The notes under the pieces: generated by a model
Databases searched by the model: none
The model's input: only the letters and a program-made list of their open reading frames with translations
What the model was told of the DNA's origin: nothing
In this document: piece by piece, positions 51,825 through 64,000 of the stretch
How positions within the stretch are numbered: the stretch's first letter is position 1
Layout: every line of letters begins with the position of its first letter
Program-made: the position numbers and the translations under genes
Assembly: GCA_014526335.1 (NCBI GenBank)
Contig: JACTAT010000315.1
Span: forward strand, 248,001 to 312,000
Length of the DNA stretch: 64,000 bases
Reading direction: 5' to 3'
Origin: Chrysaora quinquecirrha
Lineage: Eukaryota; Cnidaria; Scyphozoa; Semaeostomeae; Pelagiidae

Positions 51825-53930
51825 TCATGTAATTTTCTTTACAAGTCGTCTTCCTTTGACAATCCAGAACTTCGACCGTAGATTTGAAAGCGTTTCCTTG
51901 GCGCCATTGTGTAGCACAAGTTCATGGCTGTTTAGTATTATCAAGTATGTGACGTGGTTATCTCTCGGCAATAGAATAGGATGCCTTGTTTCGAACCGCA
52001 GAGTTGAAATATCGAGTCGACCTTGACATCTTATGATTCCATCCTTATCCGTATAAGTACCGAGATGTAGATTTATTTTCTTCAGTTTTGATGCAGTAAA
52101 CGATCGCTGGATTTCGAGAAGCCAAAGTTTTTCTGCAGAATTTATTTCATTGCATGTTAGATCGATGCTTAGATTATGCAATGAACCGCTGCACATATGC
52201 TGTTATGCGAAGCAATTTATTGTAACTGCTGAACCTTTCAGGATTTATAACATCTGACAATCTATTCTCGAGGCTTGAGATATTCAGAAGTGTGAACTTT
52301 TCGTGGACAGTGGTCAGCTTTTCCTCTTTCATTTCTATTAAACATAACTCTGGCGTTTCTGAAGAAATTTTGCGTTGTGGCCAGTTTTCAGGCCCCTCCT
52401 TTAACCACATAGGACCATTCCACCAAGAAGCATTGCTTGTCAATTTGGCTATGCTTGATTTTCGGGTTGGCAGATCAGCAGGATTGTCCTTACCTGGACA
52501 ATGTGACCAGAGATCACTGATGTTAGATTTCGAATTTCCTGTACACGATTATGAAAGAACAGTTTCCATTCCTTTGTAGTACCTTGGATCCAATATAATG
52601 CAGCAATAGAATCTGTGTAGCATCTTTCAATGTGAACGTCAAAGAAACAACTTAGAGTTTCCTTTACTGAGTTGATAAGTTGAGAGAGAATTAGACAAGA
52701 CAGCAATTCGAGTCTAGGTATAGTCATCTTCTTCAGTGGAGCGACTCGAGTTTTCGATGTGATAAGACTTGCTGCAGAACCTTGACTATTATTCACCTTG
52801 GCGTATACTACAGCAGAATAGGCTTTTTCAGAACTGCCACAGAATCCGAATAAACAAATGTTCTCCGGTCGTTCTCTAATATCACCGAAGCAATACCTTG
52901 GTACAGCTATTTCTTTTACCCTTTTGAATTGAAGCATTAGATTATTCCACTAGATTGCGAGGTCCGCTGATAGTTGTTCATCCCATTCATGTTTTTTCTC
53001 TGAAAAGCTGTTGCATGAAGACCTTAAGCGTTGTAGTTATCGGAGTAATAAGACCCAAAGAATCGAAGATTTTAGCAATCGTGCTTAGCACAACTCTCTT
53101 CGTAATCTGCTGTTCTTGCGTTGAAGACGTAAGCTCCAAGAGCTTAAACACAATTTGGTCATTAGCACTGTCCCAGTTTAAACCAAGGATCTTGTTATCA
53201 GTAAGCTTGACGACACTGTTTTTCGTGGTTGTAGCTTTAGCATATGATTCATCGTCTTCAGAAATACCTTTCTGATTCTCTACTATCACCTTTTCTCTTT
53301 GTTTGATTTCATGCATCACTTCATTAATATTCAAATGCCACTTTCGTAAGTTAAATCCGCAACTTTGCATCATTGATTTTGATTTCTCGTACAGATTCAA
53401 AACTTCATTGATAGTATAGAAATCATAAGAAAAGCTTTCTCAATATCTGAAGATAAGGCGATTGGATACATACGAAAACGTGTCAGGATATCTGCGACTG
53501 TTTTTAACAAGCAAGGTCCCGGATACAAGCAAGAATTGAGTGAGATTCCAGAACTGGTTGCCGCCGACGTATCGTAAACAATACGAACTTTGCTGGTCTT
53601 CTTGTCGCGTCGAAATACAGGGTGGTGAGGAAGATAGTGAACTTTCCCCCACGGTGACGTCATTCGATGCGGAGACTCTTTCGATTATACCTTGAGATGC
53701 CTGATCCCTGATAATCGCATCGTACTCCTTGAAGAGATCTGGATCAGATTTGAATTTGGTCAAAAGACCATTGAAACATTTTTCACACTGCTTGAAGTTA
53801 TCAGGGAGAACTGAGCTTTCCTCGCGCCAAGGAAGTGGTACTTCATATCTACCATTTACGAATCCGATTTTTTCTGAGAAGTTTTCGACGAAAGATTCTT
53901 CATTATTAGAGATTCCTAAGCAGAAATGCT
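51825..53930 (-). pseudogene. BEL/Pao copy A: RT remnant, RNase H, integrase zinc region
   Basis: Read on the minus strand: [55 protein letters not shown], then a jump to [20 protein letters not shown]. The RT active-site YxDD segment that belongs between them is missing. [34 protein letters not shown] and [20 protein letters not shown] follow (RNase H-like region), then HPILLPRDNHVTYLIIL and LHNGAKETLSNLRSKFWIV (integrase HHCC region). The integrase catalytic core is lost. A stop replaces a Trp or Glu codon near 52950 that is open in copy B. Confidence 0.85.
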
Positions 53931-53950
53931 TTCATGTATGTACATACATC

Positions 53951-55279
53951 GGGTCCACTTCCATAAGAACTTATATACCATGTGAGTTCCCAAAAATAAT
54001 CCTGACCCCTTATCTCTGACAAAGAAAGTACAATCATACCCCCTTTTCTCTGACAATTCTGTGACATATGACCCCCTTTCTCTGATTATCAAATAAGTTG
54101 TCATCATCACATACCCCTGAAAATACATGTTCATACTACTTAGCAAATAAAATTAAATATCTTCTTGATTGATGACTTTTGTTGCTGATATTTAAGATAA
54201 TTGCAGTGTATGTATGTAGGCTACTGTACCATAGAAGCCAACTGTGTCCAAAAAGGCTTTCTTTTGCCATTGTTTTGCCATGTCATTGTCTTGTCTGAGA
54301 CTGAGTTGTTCTCTGGGTTAGTGAGAAGATATTTACTTGCTGAAAATATTATTAACAATTAGATAGATTGTAACAGTACTCCACACAATTCTAAAAACTT
54401 TTTCCAACTGCTATCATACGTTTGACATTGATTTTTAAAACACCAACAATAACCAAGGCAAACTTCTACAAGACCTAACTAGACTAGCCCTGTTCTAGCC
54501 TAGGCCCATTAAAGGCCGAGAAAAGTTCCCGCCAAATAATTGCCTCTCTTACAAAAAGGTTGTTTTTCCATTCTTCATTAAGAGGCTAAAAAAACAAGCA
54601 AACAAATGGAACATGGAAGTCTGTGGAGCAGCCAGAAACCTTTTGTAGCACGTGTAATGGAAACAAGTTAAAAGTTTGAGTATGATGATCCCTCACCTCT
54701 GCAAAAAGTTACAATGAACTCTGTAAGATTTTTCATTTTGATTGTAGTGTGGTAGGGTAGCAGCAGAGAATGTTTTATTTGAAATTTGATTTCTAAAGTA
54801 TGTTCTACCTTTGTCAGGTTAGTTTATAGTTTTGAGGGCCTCTGTATATGTATATACACATATGTATTAATTGAACAAAAATTAGTCTTCCTTATGACTA
54901 GGGAAAATGGGATTCTATTGCATGATCTATGTAAATATATTAATATATATATATTAATATATTAATATATATATTACCAAATTGTACACACATATACAGG
55001 ATACATACACATTACCACCAATAAACATCTACAACTGGGTTTAAATCTTCACATTTACTTAGTTTTTAGTTATTATCTGGCTTAAAGAACAGTGAAAAAA
55101 AAATATACAAACATTTTTTTTTATTATACCAGAAGTTTACTCCTTTTTAAAAAATCTCTGACTCCATAAAACACCCCTTATTTTGAAAATCTCTGTCCTA
55201 GATTCCTATGAAATCTGGCACCCTTTCTCAGAGATTTTGGGAACACACATGGTATATAAGTTTATATGGCAGTGGACCC
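53951..55279. mobile_element. DNA element with 42-bp terminal inverted repeats inside BEL copy A
   Basis: GGGTCCACTTCCATAAGAAC at 53951 pairs with the inverse end GGGTCCACTGCCATATAAAC at 55279, continuing through CTTATATACCATGTG. Similarity extends about 42 bp. A 16-bp palindrome ATGTATGTACATACAT directly precedes the left end. The interior has an AT microsatellite near 54935-54975 and no coding domain. A target duplication is not evident. Confidence 0.6.
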
Positions 55280-55734
55280 GCCGGGAGTTTTGTGCTACTT
55301 TCAATTTTGAAAGGTTGTTCTGAAGCAGATTGAGAACTTTTCGTTTCGCCGAATTCTACTGTTGCGCTACTTCCTGATACATTTTTTGATTTCATCCAGT
55401 CTCTTTTGGATACCAATTCAACTAGAAACTTGGAAATGTCAGTATGCAAAGATTCACATTCTACTACTTCTGCTTCGATTTCATTTTCATCGATTAAAAG
55501 AAATATTTCTTCGTCTATTAAAAGCAAAGAGTTCAACTTGTCTTTCAAAGATAATATTAAGAGTTCAATCTTAGATAGGGAAACGTCTGCGTTTTCTAAA
55601 TCAGATTTTGCTTCATTGCAAAGTTTTGTTGCGTGTGCGTGATAACCTGCTCTCACTCTCTTCTTTCTCGTAACAGATGTAGGCGTGGGATTAGCAGAGG
55701 ACACAGCCCCAGCTTCCCCTTCGTGTTCATTCAT
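55280..55734 (-). pseudogene. BEL/Pao copy A: N-terminal Gag region
   Basis: The minus-strand frame starts at MNEHEGEAGAVSSANPTP and contains KKRVRAGYHAHATKLCNEAK, SLSKIELLILSLKDKLNSLL and ELVSKRDWMKS, a helical Gag N-terminus as in BEL/Pao elements. The last residues before the junction are SSTKLPAG. The rest of Gag and the protease are missing between here and 53930. Same orientation as 51825-53930. Confidence 0.6.
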
Positions 55735-57571
55735 GATAGAAATTCAAAGATTAACAGCGCATTTATAACCGAGATATAACGATATAGCACAAGAAAGTCA
55801 CTTCAGTAATAAACAGAGTTAATTCTAAAACGATTACTATCCGGTTCGGTGCAAGACCATTTAGAGTTTTTCCTATCTTGGTTCTCCTTCTATGTCCCAG
55901 ATTTAGGGAGACGGGCAAGATTAATTCGAATATTCAATCAGTGAAGAAACAAGAATCGACACTCAAATAACATCGTCAGAGGACTGTATTAAGAAACATA
56001 CACAAAATAAAGAAATTTATCACCTTGATAAAACTAATAGACTTACGAACATAACCAATTTCAGAATACTTCATACGCGTCCGACTTCGAAGGTGACAAC
56101 CAAAAAAACTCTCAAAGATTAATGTAAAACTAAGAGGCTGGGCCGGGAGACCCACGGCTGCTAAAGTTTATATGAAGTCAATTCAATTCAACTCAAGAAT
56201 TCTTACAATATGCGAGTTTTGACGACAAATGAATGGATTCAAATATTTAATTTTGCATATTTCTTAGTAGTCTTAGGTCCTGCATCCAATACTAGAAATT
56301 CCTTCATTTTTCCAATGCGAGTACTACCTTCCTTATAAAGCACTTCCTTATAAAAATGCGTATACACTAAACTCCTAGTAACTTGACCCCCGGATAACTC
56401 GAACATCAACTAACCCAGCTTTGCAACAAAAATAATACTGATAAATCGAATATGTTGTATAGATTTTATACAACATATTCGAAAGATTAAGACATAGATT
56501 TATTGTAGGGTAGAGAGTGTACAAGTAACACGAGAAAATCGTCTCGCAAAATATATATCTACACAACTTCATCCCTCTACTTTGACAATTACAACGTATG
56601 ATATCCATGTTAATATAACATACAACGGCACGTATTTGTAGCTGCAAGAATTGCTTGTTACGCTTTTAGGTAACTCACACTTACACTTCTGTTATTTGAC
56701 TCAACTTCAGATGACTTATCTTCAAAATGAGGGTGAAATTGGGTTTAACGCCAGTAGCCAGGATCTCAGTAAAAGGTCAACTGCACGTTTTTTAATATAA
56801 GAACCTAGCTTAAGGCTCCCTAGTGAAAGTTTCTTAAAGTTTCTATTGTTTTCTATAGTTTTAGGAAACAAAAGAACAAAAGAATCTATTGTAATTTGCC
56901 TGAAATCTTGCTAGTGGATTTCTTACACAGTAAAACAAATCGTCCCTAAAATTTATGGACAATGGGGCTTTTTTGACACTGAACTACGACCATTTTTTTA
57001 ACCATAAATCAACCCTAAACTGACCATAAATTGACCATAAATTGATCATAATTCGTCCATAAATTTTCAAGTAAAATCTTTGGGAGAACCCATTGTTATT
57101 GTATTCTCACCCAAGAGGACGCTCTCAAATCTCAAAATAACGTATGTAAACGCTGTCTCTTACTCCCCTGAGGTATTGCTAGTCACGTGTGTGCCCCTTG
57201 AGGCTTTAGCAAGATAAAAAAATCCAAGGACTGGTGTTTTCTGCCCCTTTTCTACGCAACAAGCTGTGAGACATTCTTCAAAGCGAAGCAAAAATTTGGA
57301 CGTGGAAAGAATCCGTCGCCGACATGGCCCTGATATCTAGGAGCAAGTACCTGCAAACGAAGTTGACAGATTATGAAGAAAAGGCTCCACAGTAGCCTGT
57401 TCCCTTAATATGTTGAGTATAATGCCAAGCAAATATCAAATGCTTTAGGCCCATGGTATTAAATATTTATATTTTCTAACTTAGGCCCGTACCGAGGTCT
57501 TTGCGACCAATGTCAAACAATTTTTCCTGCTAATTGTCCTTATGTTTTTTGAATGTTGTTCATGATTTTTA
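55735..57571. other. Non-coding, AT-rich stretch before the satellite
   Basis: Contains a 16-bp perfect hairpin (56446-56482) and a short degenerate tandem of GACCATAAATT near 57020-57060. It may include the 5' LTR of BEL copy A, but no partner LTR is available. No gene is seen. Confidence 0.4.
56446..56482. repeat. 16-bp perfect hairpin
   Basis: TCGAATATGTTGTATA, loop GATTT, and its exact reverse complement. There is no poly-T or coding context to assign a role. Confidence 0.7.
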
Positions 57572-60500
57572 GCACCGTTTAGCGTATTTCTTCGTTACGG
57601 TAGCCAATAAGAATTTTTCATCATAATTTTTACTGAGCACCGTTTAGCGTATTTCTTCGTTACGGTAGCCGATGCAAATATAATAATCGCAATTTTTACA
57701 GTGCACCGTTTAGCGTATTTCTTCGTTACGGTAGCCAATACAAATATATTGATCATAAATTTTACAGGGCACCGTTCAGCGTATTTCTTCGTTACGGTAG
57801 CCAATGCAAATATATTAATCATAATATTTACAGAGCACCGTTTAGCGTATTTCTTCGTTACGGTAGCCAATACAAATATATTGATCATCGCCTTTACAGA
57901 GCACCGTTTAGCGTATTTCTTCGTTACGGTAGCCGATGCAAATATAATAATCGCAATTTTTACAGTGCACCGTTTAGCGTATTTCTTCGTTACGGTAGCC
58001 AATACAAATATATTGATCATCGCCTTTACAGAGCACCGTTTAGCGTATTTCTTCGTTACGGTAGCCAATACAAATATATTGATCATAATTTTACTGAGCA
58101 CCGTTTAGCGTATTTCTTCGTTACGGTAGCCGATGCAAATATAATAATCGCAATTTTACAGTGCACCGTTTAGCGTATTTCTTCGTTACGGTAGCCAATA
58201 CAAATATATTGATCATAAATTTTACAGGGCACCGTTTAGCGTATTTTTCGTTACGGTAGCCAATGCAAATATATTAATCATAATATTAACAGAGCACCGT
58301 TTAGCGTATTTCTTCGTTACGGTAGCCAATTCCAATATGATATTCATAATATTTACCGTGCACCGTTTAGCGTATTTCTTCGTTAAGGTAGCCAATACAA
58401 ATATATTGATCATCGTTTTTACAGAGCACCGTTTAGCGTATTTCTTCGTTACGGTAGCCAATACAAATATATTGATCATCGTTTTTAGAGAGCACCGTTT
58501 AGCGTATTTCTTCGTTACGGTAGCCAATACAAATATATTGATCATCGCCTTTACAGAGCACCGTTTAGCGTATTTCTTCGTTACGGTAGCCAATACAAAT
58601 ATATTGATCATAATTTTTACTGAGCACCGTTTAGCGTATTTCTTCGTTACGGTAGCCGATGCAAATATAATAATCGCAATTTTACAGTGCACCGTTTAGC
58701 GTATTTCTTCGTTACGGTAGCCAATACAAATATATTGATCATAAATTTTACAGGGCACCGTTTAGCGTATTTTCTTCGTTACGGTAGCCAATGCAAATAT
58801 ATTAATCATAATATTAACAGAGCACCGTTTAGCGTATTTCTTCGTTACGGTAGCCAATTCCAATATGATATTCATAATATTTACCGTGCACCGTTTAGCG
58901 TATTTCTTCGTTACGGTAGCCAATACAAATATATTGATCATAATTTTTACTGAGCACCGTTTAGCGTATTTCTTCGTTACGGTAGCCGATGCAAATATAA
59001 TAATCGCAATTTTTACAGTGCACCGTTTAGCGTATTTTTTCGTTACGGTAGCCAATACAAATATATTGATCATAAATTTTACAGGGCACCGTTTAGCGTA
59101 TTTCTTCGTTACGGTAGCCAATGCAAATATATTAATCATAATATTAACAAAGCACCGTTTAGCGTATTTCTTCGTTACGGTAGCCAATTCCAATATGATA
59201 TTCATAATATTTACCGTGCACCGTTTAGCGTATTTCTTCGTTACGGTAGCCAATACAAATATATTGATCATCGTTTTACAGAGCACCGTTTAGCGTATTT
59301 CTTCGTTACGGTAGCCAATACAAATATATTGATCATCGTTTTAGAGAGCACCGTTTAGCGTATTTCTTCGTTACGGTAGCCAATACAAATATATTGATCA
59401 TCGCCTTTACAGAGCACCGTTTAGCGTATTTCTTCGTTACGGTAGCCAATACAAATATATTGATCATCGCCTTTACAGAGCACCGTTTAGCGTATTTCTT
59501 CGTTACGGTAGCCAATACAAATATATTGATCATAATTTTTACTGAGCACCGTTTAGCGTATTTCTTCGTTACGGTAGCCGATGCAAATATAATAATCGCA
59601 ATTTTTACAGTGCACCGTTTAGCGTATTTTTTCGTTACGGTAGCCAATACAAATATATTGATCATAAATTTTACAGGGCACCGTTTAGCGTATTTCTTCG
59701 TTACGGTAGCCAATGCAAATATATTAATCATAATATTAACAAAGCACCGTTTAGCGTATTTCTTCGTTACGGTAGCCAATTCCAATATGATATTCATAAT
59801 ATTTACCGTGCACCGTTTAGCGTATTTCTTCGTTACGGTAGCCAATACAAATATATTGATCATCGTTTTTACAGAGCACCGTTTAGCGTATTTCTTCGTT
59901 ACGGTAGCCAATACAAATATATTGATCATCGTTTTTAGAGAGCACCGTTTAGCGTATTTCTTCGTTACGGTAGCCAATACAAATATATTGATCATCGCCT
60001 TTACAGAGCACCGTTTAGCGTATTTCTTCGTTACGGTAGCCAATACAAATATATTGATCATCGCCTTTACAGAGCACCGTTTAGCGTATTTCTTCGTTAC
60101 GGTAGCCGATGCAAATATAATAATCGCAATTTTTACAGTGCACCGTTTAGCGTATTTCTTCGTTACGGTAGCCAATACAAATATATTGATCATCGCCTTT
60201 ACAGAGCACCGTTTAGCGTATTTCTTCGTTACGGTAGCCAATACAAATATATTGATCATAATTTTTACTGAGCACCGTTTAGCGTATTTCTTCGTTACGG
60301 TAGCCGATGCAAATATAATAATCGCAATTTTTACAGTGCACCGTTTAGCGTATTTCTTCGTTACGGTAGCCAATACAAATATATTGATCATAAATTTTAC
60401 AGGGCACCGTTTAGCGTATTTTTTCGTTACGGTAGCCAATGCAAATATATTAATCATAATATTAACAGAGCACCGTTTAGCGTATTTCTTCGTTACGGTA

Positions 60501-62224
60501 GCCAATTCCAATATGATATTCATAATATTTACCGTGCACCGTTTAGCGTATTTCTTCGTTAAGGTAGCCAATACAAATATATTGATCATCGTTTTTACAG
60601 AGCACCGTTTAGCGTATTTCTTCGTTACGGTAGCCAATACAAATATATTGATCATCGTTTTTAGAGAGCACCGTTTAGCGTATTTCTTCGTTACGGTAGC
60701 CAATACAAATATATTGATCATCGCCTTTACAGAGCACCGTTTAGCGTATTTCTTCGTTACGGTAGCCAATACAAATATATTGATCATAATTTTACTGAGC
60801 ACCGTTTAGCGTATTTCTTCGTTACGGTAGCCGATGCAAATATAATAATCGCAATTTTACAGTGCACCGTTTAGCGTATTTCTTCGTTACGGTAGCCAAT
60901 ACAAATATATTGATCATAAATTTTACAGGGCACCGTTTAGCGTATTTTTTCGTTACGGTAGCCAATGCAAATATATTAATCATAATATTAACAGAGCACC
61001 GTTTAGCGTATTTCTTCGTTACGGTAGCCAATTCCAATATGATATTCATAATATTTACCGTGCACCGTTTAGCGTATTTCTTCGTTACGGTAGCCAATAC
61101 AAATATATTGATCATAATTTTTACTGAGCACCGTTTAGCGTATTTCTTCGTTACGGTAGCCGATGCAAATATAATAATCGCAATTTTTACAGTGCACCGT
61201 TTAGCGTATTTTTTCGTTACGGTAGCCAATACAAATATATTGATCATAAATTTTACAGGGCACCGTTTAGCGTATTTCTTCGTTACGGTAGCCAATGCAA
61301 ATATATTAATCATAATATTAACAAAGCACCGTTTAGCGTATTTCTTCGTTACGGTAGCCAATTCAATATGATATTCATAATATTTACCGTGCACCGTTTA
61401 GCGTATTTCTTCGTTACGGTAGCCAATACAAATATATTGATCATCGTTTTACAGAGCACCGTTTAGCGTATTTCTTCGTTACGGTAGCCAATACAAATAT
61501 ATTGATCATCGTTTTAGAGAGCACCGTTTAGCGTATTTCTTCGTTACGGTAGCCAATACAAATATATTGATCATCGCCTTTACAGAGCACCGTTTAGCGT
61601 ATTTCTTCGTTACGGTAGCCAATACAAATATATTGATCATCGCCTTTACAGAGCACCGTTTAGCGTATTTCTTCGTTACGGTAGCCAATACAAATATATT
61701 GATCATAATTTTTACTGAGCACCGTTTAGCGTATTTCTTCGTTACGGTAGCCGATGCAAATATAATAATCGCAATTTTTACAGTGCACCGTTTAGCGTAT
61801 TTTTTCGTTACGGTAGCCAATACAAATATATTGATCATAAATTTTACAGGGCACCGTTTAGCGTATTTCTTCGTTACGGTAGCCAATGCAAATATATTAA
61901 TCATAATATTAACAAAGCACCGTTTAGCGTATTTCTTCGTTACGGTAGCCAATTCCAATATGATATTCATAATATTTACCGTGCACCGTTTAGCGTATTT
62001 CTTCGTTACGGTAGCCAATACAAATATATTGATCATCGTTTTACAGAGCACCGTTTAGCGTATTTCTTCGTTACGGTAGCCAATACAAATATATTGATCA
62101 TCGTTTTTAGAGAGCACCGTTTAGCGTATTTCTTCGTTACGGTAGCCAATACAAATATATTGATCATCGCCTTTACAGAGCACCGTTTAGCGTATTTCTT
62201 CGTTACGGTAGCCAATACAAATAT
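57572..62224 (+). repeat. 66-bp satellite array with higher-order structure, about 70 copies
   Basis: Each monomer has a nearly invariant 34-bp core (GCACCGTTTAGCGTATTTCT then TCGTTACGGTAGCC) and a 32-bp part that falls into about eight recurring types. A marker type (AATTCCAATATGATATTC) occurs at about 58331, 58857, 59185, 59781, 60504, 61027, 61360 and 61951. The gaps are 8, 5, 9, 11, 8, 5 and 9 monomers, so the order repeats after 33 monomers (about 2.17 kb). Because 66 is divisible by three, long frames are open on both strands (up to 489 codons), made of a 22-residue repeat. These frames look like consequences of the period, not genes. Confidence 0.95.
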
Positions 62225-62225
62225 A

Positions 62226-64000
62226 TGTAACTGCTGAACCTTTCAGGATTTATAACATCTGACAATCTATTCTCGAGGCTAGAGATATTCAGAAGTGTGA
62301 ACTTTTCGTGGACAGTGGTCAGCTTTTCCTCTTTCATTTCTATTAAACATAACTCTGGCGTTTCTGAAGAAATTTCGCGTTGTGGCCAGTTTTCAGGCCC
62401 CTCCTTTAACCACATAGGACCATTCCACCAAGAAGCATTGCTTGCCAATTTGGCTATGCTTGATTTTCGGGTTGGCAGATCAGCAGGATTGTCCTTACCT
62501 GGACAATGTGACCAGAGATCACTGATGTTAGATTTCGAATTTCCTGTACACGATTATGAAAGAACAGTTTCCATTCCTTTGTAGTACCTTGGATCCAATA
62601 TAATGCAGTTATAGAATCTGTGTAGCATCTTTCAATGTGAACGTCAAAGAAACAACTTAGAGTTTCCTTTACTAAGTTGATAAGTTGAGAGAGAATTAGA
62701 CAAGACAGCAATTCGAGTCTAGGTATAGTCATCTTCTTCAGTGGAGCGATTCGAGTTTTCGATGTGATAAGACTTGCTGCAGAACCTTGACTATTATTCA
62801 CCTTGGCGTATACTACAGCAGAATAGGCTTTTTCAGAACTGCCACAGAATCCGAATAAACAAATGTTCTCCGGTCGTTCTCTAATATCACCGAAGCAATA
62901 CCTTGGTACAGCTATTTCTTTTACCCTTTTGAATTGAAGCATTAGATTATTCCACTCGATTGCGAGGTCCGCTGATAGTTGTTCATCCCATTCATGTTTT
63001 TCTCTGAAAAGCTGTTGCATGAAGACCTTAAGCGTTGTAGTTATCGGAGTAATAAGACCCAAAGAATCGAAGATTTTAGCAATCGTGCTTAGCACAACTC
63101 TCTTCGTAATCTGCTGTTCTTGCGTTGAAGACGTAAGCTCCAAGAGCTTAAACACAATTTGGTCATTAGCACTGTCCCAGTTTAAACCAAGGATCTTGTT
63201 ATCAGTAAGCTTGACGACACTGTTTTTCGTGGTTGTAGCTTTAGCATATGATTCATCGTCTTCAGAAATACCTTTCTGATTCTCTACTATCACCTTTTCT
63301 CTTTGTTTGATTTCATGCATCACTTCATTAATATTCAAATGCCACTTTCGTAAGTTAAATCCGCCACTTTGCATCATTGATTTTGATTTCTCGTACAGAT
63401 TCAAAACTTCATTGACAGTATAGAAATCATAAGAAAAGCTTTCTCAATATCTGAAGATAAGGCGATTGGATACATACGAAAACGTGTCAGGATATCTGCG
63501 ACTGTTTTTAACAAGCAAGGTCCCGGATACAAGCAAGAATTGAGTGAGATTCCAGAACTGGTTGCCGCCGACGTATCGTAAACAATACGAACTTTGCTGG
63601 TCTTCTTGTCGCGTCGAAATACAGGGTGGTGAGGAAGATAGTGAACTTTCCCCCACGGTGACGTCATTCGATGCGGAGACTCTTTCGATTATACCTTGAG
63701 ATGCCTGATCCCTGATAATCGCATCGTACTCCTTGAAGAGATCTGGATCAGATTTGAATTTGGTCAAAAGACCATTGAAACATTTTTCACACTGCTTGAA
63801 GTTATCAGGGAGAACTGAGCTTTCCTCGCGCCAAGGAAGTGGTACTTCATATCTACCATTTACGAATCCGATTTTTTCTGAGAAGTTTTCGACGAAAGAT
63901 TCTTCATTATTAGAGATTCCTAAGCTCTCTAGGTCCCAAAAACGAGAAAGATTAGTTTCAAGAGATTCTTCTGCTTCACAACGCAGAACGGTTGTATCAA
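62226..64000 (-). pseudogene. BEL/Pao copy B: protease end to RNase H
   Basis: Nearly identical to 52212-53930, including the same missing RT active-site segment. On the minus strand the window edge carries protease-side sequence (LETNLSRFWDLESLGI), then [30 protein letters not shown], and an open 316-codon frame (63404-62454) from [20 protein letters not shown] through RNase H-like [16 protein letters not shown] and [18 protein letters not shown]. The 3' part (integrase) is replaced by the satellite: copy B begins at the last monomer, CAATACAAATATATG. It runs off the window on the right. Confidence 0.85.

Noticed and set aside
51262..52026. 254-aa + strand ORF
   Set aside because: It overlaps antisense BEL integrase sequence and shows no recognisable domain; hydrophobic stretches come from the complement of the coding strand.
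57572..62224. CRISPR-like array (conserved 34-bp repeats with 32-bp variable parts)
   Set aside because: The variable parts fall into about eight recurring types, are themselves related, and the surroundings are eukaryotic; no cas-like genes exist. It is a satellite.

Overview
The window looks like AT-rich, intron-bearing metazoan DNA, most likely from an early-branching marine animal such as a cnidarian. That guess rests on the mixture of BEL/Pao, Ty3/gypsy, CR1/L2-like LINE, hAT, PIF/Harbinger, pogo, piggyBac-like and TTAA-type THAP transposons, and on the protein families present. No species can be named from sequence alone. I recognise no ordinary single-copy host gene. Almost everything interpretable is mobile, nested and mostly decayed. 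No tRNA, rRNA or CRISPR array was seen.

Layout. 1-4220: a decayed SAM / zinc-finger / MHD-LEG protein gene, split by a small LTR element that left an AAGGT duplication. 4342-4695: a piggyBac-type MITE. 4836-13834: the main find, a 9.0-kb element flanked by TTAA on both sides with 14-bp terminal inverted repeats and mirrored subterminal boxes. It carries two convergent spliced genes: on + a protein with a P2X7-type intracellular (ballast) domain, on - a THAP-domain DDE transposase-like protein. A LINE sits in the first intron of the + gene. 14088-15900: a SAM half-domain exon, a hAT-like non-autonomous element and an inverted-repeat element. 16055-21905: a 5.8-kb foldback-like structure with about 540-bp arms made partly of CACGTG repeats, holding minisatellites, MITEs, a LINE and a hAT element.

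21893-26005: a LINE with a PHD-like finger and a 2A-like NPGP motif, split by a hAT element (perfect 8-bp duplication) and by a second insert. 26006-32000: LINE, gypsy and pogo remnants. 32067-41822: two BEL/Pao pieces sharing a nearly identical 677-bp segment, separated by a long-TIR element, a 1.7-kb minisatellite, a small C2H2 ORF and a regulatory-looking block with three heat-shock-element arrays, NRF-1-like palindromes and CRE sites. 42800-46460: minisatellites, a pogo-type terminus and a LINE RT piece. 46461-47890: a hAT element with a 5-bp duplication. 48257-51388: a whole PIF/Harbinger element with TTA duplications, a transposase and its Myb-like partner.

51825-64000: two minus-strand BEL/Pao copies that share the same loss of the RT active-site segment. 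Between them lies a satellite of about 70 copies of a 66-bp monomer, arranged in higher-order blocks with a roughly 2.17-kb super-period.

How the genes work together. Two elements are two-gene DNA transposons with transcription running inward from each end: Harbinger (transposase plus Myb-like DNA-binding protein) and the TTAA element (THAP-DDE protein plus ballast-domain protein). The ballast protein may therefore be an accessory factor of transposition. That is inference, but it follows from the element's boundaries.
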